Shown in pieces: positions 23,485 to 33,387 of a DNA stretch of 33,387 nt. The notes beneath the pieces were generated by a model that was not told the origin of the DNA, ran no database searches, and saw only the letters and a program-made list of their open reading frames with translations. The first letter of the stretch is position 1. Every line of letters starts with the position of its first letter. The position numbers and the translations under genes were made by a program. The stretch spans positions 2,517 to 35,903 of the forward strand of contig SVQH01000031.1 of NCBI GenBank assembly GCA_015065425.1, given 5' to 3'. Origin of the DNA: Oscillospiraceae bacterium (GTDB lineage: Bacteria > Bacillota > Clostridia > Oscillospirales > Acutalibacteraceae).

Positions 23485-24675
23485 TTAAAGCCGTTTACGG
23501 AGAATATCTCCTTCATGAAGGGGATGAGGACAGTATATATCCACAATTTCCTGAACGAGATGGGCACTTTCACGGTCTTTTCCGTCAGCACCTTTTATTG
23601 AGGTCACTTCAAATGACATTCCTATTTTTGAAGGGGAGAGTATTTCAAGGGTATCGCCCACATCAAAACGGTTTCTTTGTTCAACTGCATATCTGCCGTC
23701 GCCCTTATTTTCAAGTACAATGCCGATAAAAGAGCAGGTCTGATGATAAAGTCCGTCATTGTTGGGGTCTGCCTTCGCTTCTCCGAAATAAAAGCCCGAT
23801 GCAAAGGGACGGTGCGAGGCACACTCAAGTTCGTTTTCACATTCTTCGAGTGTGGCTTTTTTGTCCATAAAATGACGGTAGGCATTTACGACGGTTGCAA
23901 CATAATAAGGGGATTTCATTCTTCCTTCAATCTTAAATGATTTTACTCCTGCGTTTTCAAGGCGGTCAAGAAATTCTATGGCTTTCAGGTCAGTGGAACT
24001 GAGTACAGCCGTTGCTCCGTCTTCTTCAATTACGGGAAGGAACATATTCTGTCTTTTTTCTTCCATGAGATAATAATTCCATCGGCAGGGCTGGGAGCAT
24101 TCGCCGCGGTTTCCCGAACGGTTTGAAAGAAAGGAGCTCAGAAGACAGCGTCCCGAATATGCCATACACATTGCACCGTGAACAAATACCTCAATTTCCA
24201 TATCCTCGGGAATTCTGTTCTTAAGGTCTTCAATCTGCTCCATGGTCATTTCTCTTCCGAGAACTACGCGGGTTGCACCCATTTTATGATATACTTCAAT
24301 GGTTTTGAAGTTTTGTGTATTTGCCTGAGTTGATATATGTACCGGGAGAGCAGGACATTTTTCCCTTATTTCACTTATAACTCCCAAATCTGATACGATA
24401 ACTGCATCCACTCCGAGATTATAAAGAGTGTTTGCATATTCTCCGAGCATTTCTATCTCTTCATTTTCGGCAAAGCAGTTTACCGTTACATATATCTTTT
24501 TCCCTCTTTCGTGGGTATATTCTACTGCGAGTTTAAGTTCATCAAAGCTGAAGCCTGCCCCCGAGGCTCTCAGCTGTAAAAGAGGTCCTCCGCAGTAAAC
24601 GGCATCTGCTCCGAAATATAAAGCGGTCTTAAGACTCTCAAAGGAGCCTGCAGGTGCTAAAAGTTCAACATTCAT
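23485..24675 (-). CDS. U32 family peptidase (TrhP/YrrO type)
   Basis: The 396-residue protein matches peptidase family U32: MNVELLAPAGSFESLKTAL at the start, ADAVYCGG, EVFVHGAMCMAYSGRC, and the cysteine pair in RGECSQPCRWNYYL. Members such as TrhP are required for 5-hydroxyuridine in tRNA, and others act in 23S rRNA hydroxylation; protease activity is old and uncertain. The cysteines probably hold an Fe-S cluster. ATG 24675 is chosen over an upstream TTG at 24690 that touches the preceding stop; GGATG lies just before it. It is the last gene of the four-gene minus-strand operon. Confidence 0.9.
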   Translation of the reverse strand: MNVELLAPAGSFESLKTALYFGADAVYCGGPLLQLRASGAGFSFDELKLAVEYTHERGKKIYVTVNCFAENEEIEMLGEYANTLYNLGVDAVIVSDLGVISEIREKCPALPVHISTQANTQNFKTIEVYHKMGATRVVLGREMTMEQIEDLKNRIPEDMEIEVFVHGAMCMAYSGRCLLSSFLSNRSGNRGECSQPCRWNYYLMEEKRQNMFLPVIEEDGATAVLSSTDLKAIEFLDRLENAGVKSFKIEGRMKSPYYVATVVNAYRHFMDKKATLEECENELECASHRPFASGFYFGEAKADPNNDGLYHQTCSFIGIVLENKGDGRYAVEQRNRFDVGDTLEILSPSKIGMSFEVTSIKGADGKDRESAHLVQEIVDIYCPHPLHEGDILRKRL

Positions 24676-24690
24676 AATTCTATCATCCAA

Positions 24691-26085
24691 TCAATAACAA
24701 AGTTCATATATTATCGCAGTGTACATTTTTGCTGTAAGCATAAGCTCATCAATAACTGCAAATTCATCGGCACCGTGGATTTTATAATCCGTGCCGTGGA
24801 ATTCTATTCCGAAGGCAACGCCGCCTTCAATGTCATGCACATAAGTGCCGCCGCCGATGGAAAGGCATTCACCCTTGAGCCCCGTATATTCTTCATATAC
24901 CTTAAGTGCAGTTTTTATTATGGGGGCATCCTCGGGAACAAAGTGAACGGGTATCATTTCAGGGTCATCCGTAAAGGAAAAGTCTTCATCGGAAAGTACC
25001 TTTTTTATGATGAGCTTTACGTTTTCTTCGGAAGAACCGAGAGGACAGCGAAGGTCAAGTGCACCGCTGAAAAGCCCGTTTTCAAAATGAAGTACACCGA
25101 AATTGAGAGTAAGTGCCCCTGATTTGTCATCACTCATTTTTACCCCGGCACTCTTGCCGTCTGTTTCGCCGTGAGGGAAAAGCTTTCCGAGAGCTTTGAA
25201 GGAAAGTGATGTGTCATTACTTGTAAGAGGAAGACGGTTTATAAGCGATATGAGAGCTGTCTGTGCATTATTTCCGCCTTCGGGATGTGCCGCATGGGAG
25301 GATACGCCCAGAGAGGATATTGTGAGAAGTCCGTCTGTTTGCGATATGTCAAATTTTACTCCCGTTTCTTCTGAGACATCTTTTATTATGCCTGAAATCT
25401 CTTCCGCATTTATTCCCGATATTACGGTACTTGCTTTACAGGGGACGATATTCTTTGTGCCTCCGCCTTCAAAAGAAATTACTGTTTTTTCTCCTTCATT
25501 TTTTGTTTCTTTTGTGAAATCGGGAGCAAATCTGCCTTTTTCAAGATTAATAAGGGGATAGTCGGCATCGGGAGAGAGGGTAAAGGGAAGCTTTTCTCTT
25601 TTGCTGAAATAATAGTCCATGTCCTCGCTGCCTGTTTCTTCGCCGCAGCCCATGACAAGACGGACACCTCTTTTCGGCTCTCCGAAAAGCTCTCTTGCCG
25701 CTTTCATTGCATATAAGCAGCAAAGCATTGCACCCTTGTCGTCGGTGGTGCCTCTTCCATAAGCTTTCCCGTCTTCAATTATCATGTTGTAAGGCTCATA
25801 AGTCCAGAAATCGCCCTCATGTACAACATCAAGGTGGGCAAGAAGCATCAGAACAGGGTCTTTACCGTAGGTTATTTCACCTGCGTAGTTATCAAAGTTT
25901 ATTGTGTCAAAACCGTGGGATGCCGATATTTTTATTGCTTCCTCGAGAGCCTTTGCAGGTCCTTTTCCGAAGGGCATATCCTTTTGAGGCTCTTCACGGA
26001 CACTTCTTATATCTACGAGTTTTTTAAGGTCGCAGAGAAAAGATTCTCTCTGAGATTCAATGTAGGAGCTTATTTTTTCTTTCAT
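24691..26085 (-). CDS. PepV-like M20 family dipeptidase
   Basis: The 464-residue protein is a zinc-dependent metallopeptidase of family M20, subgroup PepV. Metal and catalytic residues appear in order: LLAHLDVVH, YGRGTTDDKGAM, GCGEETGSEDM, the aspartate in TLSPDADYPLI, and the last histidine in EFHGTDYKIHGADEF. It hydrolyses dipeptides and related substrates in the cytoplasm. ATG 26085 is preferred over GTG 26094 because AGGTG forms the ribosome site. It begins 12 bp after the ligA stop and directly abuts the U32 gene. Confidence 0.9.
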   Translation of the reverse strand: MKEKISSYIESQRESFLCDLKKLVDIRSVREEPQKDMPFGKGPAKALEEAIKISASHGFDTINFDNYAGEITYGKDPVLMLLAHLDVVHEGDFWTYEPYNMIIEDGKAYGRGTTDDKGAMLCCLYAMKAARELFGEPKRGVRLVMGCGEETGSEDMDYYFSKREKLPFTLSPDADYPLINLEKGRFAPDFTKETKNEGEKTVISFEGGGTKNIVPCKASTVISGINAEEISGIIKDVSEETGVKFDISQTDGLLTISSLGVSSHAAHPEGGNNAQTALISLINRLPLTSNDTSLSFKALGKLFPHGETDGKSAGVKMSDDKSGALTLNFGVLHFENGLFSGALDLRCPLGSSEENVKLIIKKVLSDEDFSFTDDPEMIPVHFVPEDAPIIKTALKVYEEYTGLKGECLSIGGGTYVHDIEGGVAFGIEFHGTDYKIHGADEFAVIDELMLTAKMYTAIIYELCY

Positions 26086-26097
26086 TTTTTTCACCTG

Positions 26098-28765
<2,668 letters not shown>

Positions 28766-28816
28766 AATAAGTCTCCGCTCTTGAAAAAATTATTTATATG
28801 ATGTAAACTAAAGGAT

Positions 28817-29782
28817 ATGAAAGAATTTATTATTGCAAAAAATGATGCTGATCAGCGTTTTGACAAGTTTATCACAAAGACAGTTCCCCTCTTGCCTAAA
28901 TCCCTTTTGTATAAATACCTGAGAACCAAAAGAATAAAGCTCAACGGTAAAAAAGCGGAAATCTCTACAAGGCTCAGAGAGGGCGACAAGGTCGAGATGT
29001 ATATAAATGACGAGTTTTTTGCTCCCAAGGAAGAAAAATATTCATTTCTCGGTGCAGGAAAACAGCTTGATATCATTTACGAAGATGAAAATATATTACT
29101 TCTTGATAAGAAGGCAGGACTTCTCTCTCATCCCGATGAGGGAGAATATACCGACACACTTATTACAAGGGTACAAAGGTATCTTTATGAAAAAGGTGAA
29201 TATGACCCGAAAAACGAGGCCTCCTTTGCCCCTGCTCTTGCAAACCGTATTGACCGCAATACGGGAGGTATCGTAATTGCTGCAAAAAATGCCGAAACCC
29301 TCAGAATATTAAACGAAAAGATAAAGCTCCGTGAGATAGAAAAAAGATATCTGTGTATAACCATAGGCCATCCTCCGAAAAAGAAGGGCATAGCAGAAGG
29401 ATATCTTCTTAAGGATGAGAAGAAAAATACGGTAACGGTTCATCACAAGCCTCTTCCCGGAGGAAAGAGCATAAAAACGGGATATACCGTAATTGAATCA
29501 AGAGGAGATCTCTCTCTTGTGGAGGTAGAGCTTTTCACGGGAAGAACCCATCAGATAAGAGCACAGATGGCGTCAATGGGTTGTCCTCTTTTAGGTGACG
29601 GAAAATACGGAACCAACGCACTCAATAAAAAATACGGCGGTTATAAAAAACAGTGCCTTTATTCCTACAAAACAGGTTTTACCTGGAAAACCGATGCAGG
29701 GATACTCAATTATCTCAAAGACCGCTTCTTTGAAGCCGAAGATGTATGGTTCAGAACCGCATTTTTTGAAAACAAACTGTAA
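28817..29782 (+). CDS. RluA-family 23S rRNA/tRNA pseudouridine synthase
   Basis: The 321-residue protein has an N-terminal S4 RNA-binding domain (QRFDKFITKTVPLLPKSLLY and RIKLNGKKA) and the RluA catalytic core with the aspartate in NRIDRNTGGIVIAAKN, then RTHQIRAQMASMGCPLLGD. The family turns specific uridines in rRNA or tRNA into pseudouridine. It is of typical length; the RluC/RluD-type target cannot be told by eye. The start ATG 28817 follows AAAGG closely. It diverges from the endonuclease-ligA operon and ends at an AT-rich palindrome. Confidence 0.93.
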   Translation: MKEFIIAKNDADQRFDKFITKTVPLLPKSLLYKYLRTKRIKLNGKKAEISTRLREGDKVEMYINDEFFAPKEEKYSFLGAGKQLDIIYEDENILLLDKKAGLLSHPDEGEYTDTLITRVQRYLYEKGEYDPKNEASFAPALANRIDRNTGGIVIAAKNAETLRILNEKIKLREIEKRYLCITIGHPPKKKGIAEGYLLKDEKKNTVTVHHKPLPGGKSIKTGYTVIESRGDLSLVEVELFTGRTHQIRAQMASMGCPLLGDGKYGTNALNKKYGGYKKQCLYSYKTGFTWKTDAGILNYLKDRFFEAEDVWFRTAFFENKL

Positions 29783-29786
29783 AACG

Positions 29787-29809
29787 TAATTTATCGAAAC
29801 GATAAATTA
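29787..29809. terminator. AT-rich palindrome between convergent genes
   Basis: TAATTTATCG (29787-29796), loop AAA, CGATAAATTA (29800-29809): a perfect 10-bp stem overlapping the stop codon of the phosphatase gene. It may terminate both genes, though T runs are short. Confidence 0.5.
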
Positions 29810-30268
29810 TGCATTTAACTCATGAAACAGTTTTTCGCAGCCTTTATATATGCACTCATAAGCTTCCTTGAATTTTCCTGTGTACCAGGGGTCGTCTACA
29901 TCGCCTCCGCCGCAGTAATCGAGGAGCTTTTTTATTTTGTTATCTTTATCCTCTCCCAGCATTCTTTCTATGTTTCTCATGTTCATGCTGTCCATGCCGA
30001 TGATGAGGTCATATTTATCGTAGTCTTCTTTTGTAAGCCTTACGGCTGTTTTTCCTGCAGGGTCAATGCCGTGTAAAAGAAGCTGCTCTCTTGCGGGAGG
30101 ATAGACGGGATTTCCTTTTCCGTTATATATTTCATCGGTGCTTGTTGCGGCTGAGGCAATGAAATACCCGTTTTCTTTACCGGCTTTTTTTACCATATCC
30201 TTAAAGATGAATTCTGCCATGGGACTGCGGCAGATATTACCGTGACATACAAACAGTATTTTTGTCAT
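29807..30268 (-). CDS. Low molecular weight protein tyrosine phosphatase
   Basis: The 153-residue protein begins with the CX5R catalytic P-loop, VCHGNICRSPMAEF, and carries the general acid in DDPWYTGKF near the C-terminus, followed by a typical helix. It removes phosphate from phosphotyrosine, or in Firmicutes also phosphoarginine (as YwlE does). The residue after the catalytic cysteine is H-G-N-I-C-R; YwlE-like enzymes have a threonine at the position of Ile (CTGNTCRS), so tyrosine is the better guess. It lies 13 bp after aroK and is probably in the same transcript. Confidence 0.93.
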   Translation of the reverse strand: MTKILFVCHGNICRSPMAEFIFKDMVKKAGKENGYFIASAATSTDEIYNGKGNPVYPPAREQLLLHGIDPAGKTAVRLTKEDYDKYDLIIGMDSMNMRNIERMLGEDKDNKIKKLLDYCGGGDVDDPWYTGKFKEAYECIYKGCEKLFHELNA

Positions 30269-30281
30269 ATTCCTTTATCCT

Positions 30282-30782
30282 TTATCTGTTTATGATTTTG
30301 CTTACTATTATGTCGACACATTCTTCGGGTGTTTTGCCCGTACATTCCACTGTGATATCGGCATATTTTTCGTAAAGAGGACTTCTTTCGGTAAAAAGTC
30401 CTGAGATATCCGTATTCTTATCCATGGCGATACCTCTTGTTGTAATGTCTCCCAGCCGTTTTATTAACTCCGTAAGCTCCGTTTTAAGATATACGCAGAT
30501 ACCGTTTTCCCTAAGCTTTGACATTGCATTTTTTCCGTATACGGCACTGCCTCCCGTGGCAACTACCGTATTTGAGAAATTTTCGGAAGAAATTATTTCT
30601 TCTTCAAGCTTTATAAAATAAGCAGTGGAATTTTCATTTATAATATCGCAAAGAGCTTTTTTTGTTTTTCTTTGTATTATAAGGTCGGTGTCGGTGAAAT
30701 CCATTAATAGGGATTTTGCAAGAAGAACTCCGACTGTGCTCTTGCCTGCTCCCGGCATACCGATAAGAATTATGTTTTTCAT
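30282..30782 (-). CDS. aroK: Shikimate kinase
   Basis: The 166-residue protein has the Walker A loop GMPGAGKSTVG, the shikimate-binding DTDLIIQR, a VVATGGSAVY loop, and a C-terminal RSPLYEKYAD motif. It phosphorylates shikimate with ATP in aromatic amino acid synthesis. The GGG of the substrate loop reads GGS here, a mild variant. No other aro gene is nearby. ATG 30782 is chosen, with GGTGA upstream. Length agrees with AroK proteins. Confidence 0.93.
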   Translation of the reverse strand: MKNIILIGMPGAGKSTVGVLLAKSLLMDFTDTDLIIQRKTKKALCDIINENSTAYFIKLEEEIISSENFSNTVVATGGSAVYGKNAMSKLRENGICVYLKTELTELIKRLGDITTRGIAMDKNTDISGLFTERSPLYEKYADITVECTGKTPEECVDIIVSKIINR

Positions 30783-30800
30783 AAATATCACCAACATAAA

Positions 30801-30829
30801 ATTATATCACACATCCGTTTTCCGGGCAA
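30801..30829 (-). promoter_or_regulatory. Promoter for aroK and the phosphatase gene
   Basis: On the minus strand, TTGCCC (30824-30829), a 17-bp spacer, and TATAAT (30801-30806). Confidence 0.6.
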
Positions 30830-30902
30830 TGCAAAAAAGTAAAAAAATGCTTTCAGATATTGTAAAAATTATAAAATAATATATAATAATGTAAAATCGG
30901 TA

Positions 30903-30932
30903 TTACAAAAAAATGATTTAATGTGGTATAGT
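30903..30932 (+). promoter_or_regulatory. Promoter for the receptor-like kinase gene
   Basis: TTACAA (30903-30908), an 18-bp spacer, and TATAGT (30927-30932). A second candidate, TTGTAA-16-TATAAT, lies at 30860-30887. The region is AT-rich, so choice between them is uncertain. Confidence 0.45.
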
Positions 30933-30963
30933 ATGATAAGAGACGATACAAGGAGAATTGTTT

Positions 30964-33198
30964 ATGAAATGTAATAAATGCGGCTGCATGTTGCAGCAGG
31001 GTGATGTGTTTTGTCCCCGTTGCGGGAACAGGATGGATGTTGCAGAGAAAAAGGCAGAGCCATCTTCTCCCGATATTTATGATATAGGCCATGTATGGCC
31101 CGAATGGAAGATAACGGGTGTTCTCGGAAAGGGTTCCTTCGGAACTGTATATGAAGCAGTAAGACGGGACAGCATAATTGAAAGCCGTGCGGCAATTAAG
31201 GTAGTAAGCATCCCCGTGGATTCTCAGGAAGCGGAAAATCTCCGTCTTGAAGGGTATACCATTGAGGATACACGTGCTTTTTTCAAAGGTGTTGCCGACA
31301 GTTTTGCAGAAGAGATAAGGATAATGGAATCCTTCAAGGGAATGCAGAACATTGTGAGTGTTGAGGATTATAAGCTTATTGAAAAAGCCGACGGTATGGG
31401 TTGGGATATATTTATAAGAATGGAGCTTCTTACCCCCTTCAATGTTTTTGCCTGTGATAAAAAATTTACTGAATCTGATGTAATTTCCATAGGTGTTGAT
31501 ATCTGTAATGCACTTGAAATATGCAACAAAAGAAAAATAATACACCGTGATGTAAAGCCTGAGAATATTTTTGTAAATGAATTCGGTTATTACAAACTCG
31601 GAGATTTCGGTATTGCAAGAAGTCTTGAAAGCAAAACAGGTTCCCTCTCTCAGAAGGGTACATATAATTATATGGCTCCCGAGGTATATTTCGGAAAGAC
31701 CTATGACGAAAGAGCCGATATATATTCACTGGGTATAGTTTTATATAAGCTTCTCAATAATAATATGCTGCCTTTTCTTGATCCGGGAAAACAGCTTCTC
31801 AGTTACGGAGAGAGAAAGGAAGCGGCAGAACGCCGTTTCAGAGGAGAAAAGCTTCCCCCACCCTGTAATGCTTCGCCTGCCCTTGCAAGTGTTATTCTTA
31901 AAGCCTGTGATTACAATGTGTTCAACAGGTTTTCTTCTGCTTCTCAGATGAAAAATGCACTGATGGCTGTTTCAAAGGGGGAATACAGGGAGAATGCATT
32001 TGTGCCTTCAAACAGTGAAAATATGCACAGAGACGAAAACAGTACGGTAATGACCCGTCATCCCCCCGAACAGAGAAGAGGTGCGGATGTGAATTTTCCG
32101 AATCGGGGCGGTTTTTCACCTGATATGGTGCAAAAAAACTTCCGGAATGATATGCCGCCCGCAAGACCTCAGAAGGTTACAACCTTCAATCAGCCCGAAA
32201 AGAAAAAAAGCGGAAAAATTATTGCACTTATCGCAGCCGCTCTTGTACTTCTTCTTATAGTTACGGGAAGTATTGCAGGCGGAGTGGCTTTATATATGGG
32301 AACGAAGGATAAGAACGAAGAACCTTCCGGAGGTGTCAGCGAAACGGAATTCAGCGGTAATGAAGCTGAACTCAGCGGTGATGAAGCGGAGTTCGACGGA
32401 CATAAGTATTTACTTATAAATGACCCCGCTGTTGATACTTATGAAAAGGCAAAGCAGTATTGCGAGGACAGAGGCGGATATCTTGCGGCTGTGACTTCAA
32501 AGGAAGAAAACGATTTTCTGTTTGACTATTTTTATGAAAACTGCGAATATCCCGCCGCTTTTATCGGAAGAGAGCTGAAGGAAAACAGTTGGGTAAACGG
32601 TGAAGAGGTTTCTTATAATAACATCAATGAGCAGTGCCGTGAAACACAGGCTTTTATGGTTCAACAGTTGGCTTTCGCCCGTCAGTTTAAGGACGGAACA
32701 TGGATTGCCGGTGATTTTGAAAATTTCGGATATGTAAATGAAGCTGTGATTTCCTCAGCTTCAGCATCTTCAGTACTCAGTGAAGAAAATATTGTTCACA
32801 ATGCAGGTAAAATTTTTGACGGAAAGCACGATACTGCATGGGTCGAAGGTGATGAGGGCTTTGGTATCGGTGAATCGGTGACAGTAAATTTTGATAAAGA
32901 ATATACAATAAATGAAATTCAGATAGCTGTCGGCTATCAGCGTACAAGTGAGCTTTATGATAAAAATGCAAGACCGTGCGATTTGAAGCTTACCTTTTCC
33001 GACGGAAGAACTGAGATGATAGTATGTGAAGATAAAATGGGAACTCAGAGTATATGCTTTGATGCCGTAACAACCGACAGCGTAACAATAACCATAATCT
33101 CGGCATATAAAGGCTCAAAATTCGAGGATACAGCGATATGCGAAGCAGCATTTTTCTGTGCAAATCCTACCCCGTCGTTTATTTGTGAGTGGGAATAG
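30964..33198 (+). CDS. Receptor-like Ser/Thr protein kinase with lectin-like and discoidin-like outer domains
   Basis: The 744-residue protein starts at ATG 30964 with AAGGAG eight bases upstream. It opens with a zinc ribbon (C3-x2-C6, C17-x2-C20). The Hanks-type kinase domain (about 48-330) has the glycine loop GKGSFG at 55-60, lysine K79 in AAIK, HRDVKPEN (D196, N201), D214 in DFG and YMAPEVY, so it should be active. A Pro/Arg-rich linker leads to one membrane helix at about 419-446. Outside are a C-type-lectin-like domain (about 478-600, with YEKAKQYCEDRGGYLAAVTS) and a discoidin or NADase-type glycan-binding-like domain to the C-terminus (IFDGKHDTAWVEGDEGFGIG). Inference: it senses a glycan and phosphorylates cytoplasmic targets. 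Most clostridial PrkC homologs have PASTA repeats instead. Confidence 0.9.
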   Translation: MKCNKCGCMLQQGDVFCPRCGNRMDVAEKKAEPSSPDIYDIGHVWPEWKITGVLGKGSFGTVYEAVRRDSIIESRAAIKVVSIPVDSQEAENLRLEGYTIEDTRAFFKGVADSFAEEIRIMESFKGMQNIVSVEDYKLIEKADGMGWDIFIRMELLTPFNVFACDKKFTESDVISIGVDICNALEICNKRKIIHRDVKPENIFVNEFGYYKLGDFGIARSLESKTGSLSQKGTYNYMAPEVYFGKTYDERADIYSLGIVLYKLLNNNMLPFLDPGKQLLSYGERKEAAERRFRGEKLPPPCNASPALASVILKACDYNVFNRFSSASQMKNALMAVSKGEYRENAFVPSNSENMHRDENSTVMTRHPPEQRRGADVNFPNRGGFSPDMVQKNFRNDMPPARPQKVTTFNQPEKKKSGKIIALIAAALVLLLIVTGSIAGGVALYMGTKDKNEEPSGGVSETEFSGNEAELSGDEAEFDGHKYLLINDPAVDTYEKAKQYCEDRGGYLAAVTSKEENDFLFDYFYENCEYPAAFIGRELKENSWVNGEEVSYNNINEQCRETQAFMVQQLAFARQFKDGTWIAGDFENFGYVNEAVISSASASSVLSEENIVHNAGKIFDGKHDTAWVEGDEGFGIGESVTVNFDKEYTINEIQIAVGYQRTSELYDKNARPCDLKLTFSDGRTEMIVCEDKMGTQSICFDAVTTDSVTITIISAYKGSKFEDTAICEAAFFCANPTPSFICEWE

Positions 33199-33202
33199 AT
33201 AT

Positions 33203-33244
33203 ATCATAATTTAACAGTCAAAAACAGCTGAATTATGATTTTTG
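33203..33244 (+). terminator. Terminator after the receptor-like kinase gene
   Basis: ATCATAATT (33203-33211) pairs with AATTATGAT (33231-33239), followed by TTTTTG. Confidence 0.75.
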
Positions 33245-33250
33245 AGCAAC

Positions 33251-33280
33251 AAAAAAAAGAACCCCGTTTTTTGGGGTTCT
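33251..33280 (-). terminator. Terminator for a minus-strand gene beyond the right edge
   Basis: AGAACCCC (33258-33265) pairs with GGGGTTCT (33273-33280). The eight A bases at 33251-33258 form a T run on the minus strand, so it ends transcription coming from the right; no T run follows on the plus strand. Confidence 0.8.
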
Positions 33281-33303
33281 TCCGGTATGAACGATAACAA
33301 CGG

Positions 33304-33387
33304 ATTTGCTTGAAGTGATATTCCGACTTCGTCGGAGTGATATTTTATTCGCCGTAAAACTTGCGAAGCAAATAAAACTATGTGAAG
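33304..33387. repeat. Modular palindromic intergenic repeat at the window edge
   Basis: AGTGATATT occurs twice (33314-33322, 33336-33344), 22 bp apart, around the hairpin CCGAC-TTC-GTCGG (33323-33335). Outer arms ATTTGCTT (33304-33311) and AAGCAAAT (33366-33373) are complementary. The element probably continues past the edge. It resembles, from memory, noncoding repeats scattered in Clostridiales genomes. Confidence 0.6.

Noticed and set aside
28781-28809. TTGAAA-17-TAAACT promoter for the pseudouridine synthase gene
   Set aside because: It would start transcription at the ATG, leaving the AAAGG ribosome site outside the mRNA, so it is probably a chance match.

Overview
The window looks like chromosome from an endospore-forming, low-GC Clostridia member, most likely Oscillospiraceae/Ruminococcaceae. 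The reasons are sporulation genes (spmA, spmB, spoIID and a sporulation-type D-Ala-D-Ala carboxypeptidase), the Firmicutes-type darA-holB-ricT cluster, and secreted proteins with cohesin and dockerin modules. No rRNA, tRNA, CRISPR array, phage or insertion sequence was seen.

Layout. 1-4.1 kb (+): two neighbouring large secreted proteins built from LRR, Ig-like, cohesin and dockerin modules; the first is cut by the left edge. 4.1-5.4 kb (-): a ccdA-thioredoxin operon for extracytoplasmic thiol redox, with two PerR-like boxes at its promoter. 5.5-7.2 kb (+): a small membrane protein with a HEYGH motif and a secreted metallophosphoesterase. 7.4-7.9 kb (-): spmB. 8.0-14.3 kb (+): a tightly packed run of citrate synthase, a membrane protein, an AEC transporter, a QueG-like Fe-S protein, the c-di-AMP receptor DarA, DNA polymerase III delta prime, and the PSP1 protein RicT. 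A 55-residue ferredoxin with its own promoter and terminator follows. 14.7-15.0 kb (-): an AbrB-type regulator with a zinc ribbon. 15.1-18.5 kb (+): spmA, spoIID, a carboxypeptidase ending in a dockerin, and 5-formyl-THF cyclo-ligase. 18.6-20.5 kb (-): an MgtC-like protein and a VanY-like lipoprotein. 20.6-21.5 kb (+): a secreted propeller-like protein of unknown function. 21.5-28.8 kb (-): nadE, a lysine-rich repeat protein, and a four-gene operon (endonuclease/phosphatase-family protein, ligA, PepV-like dipeptidase, U32 peptidase). 28.8-29.8 kb (+): an RluA-family pseudouridine synthase. 29.8-30.8 kb (-): shikimate kinase and low-molecular-weight phosphatase. 31.0-33.2 kb (+): a receptor-like Ser/Thr kinase with lectin-like and discoidin-like outer domains. 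The right edge holds a modular palindromic repeat.

Most of the window is housekeeping. The less ordinary parts are the dockerin on a peptidoglycan carboxypeptidase, the cohesin-plus-dockerin proteins, the lectin-type receptor kinase, the tandem PerR-like boxes, the HEYGH membrane protein, and the separation of spmA from spmB. All calls come from reading the sequence; no database search was run. Promoter and operator calls rest on matches to consensus.
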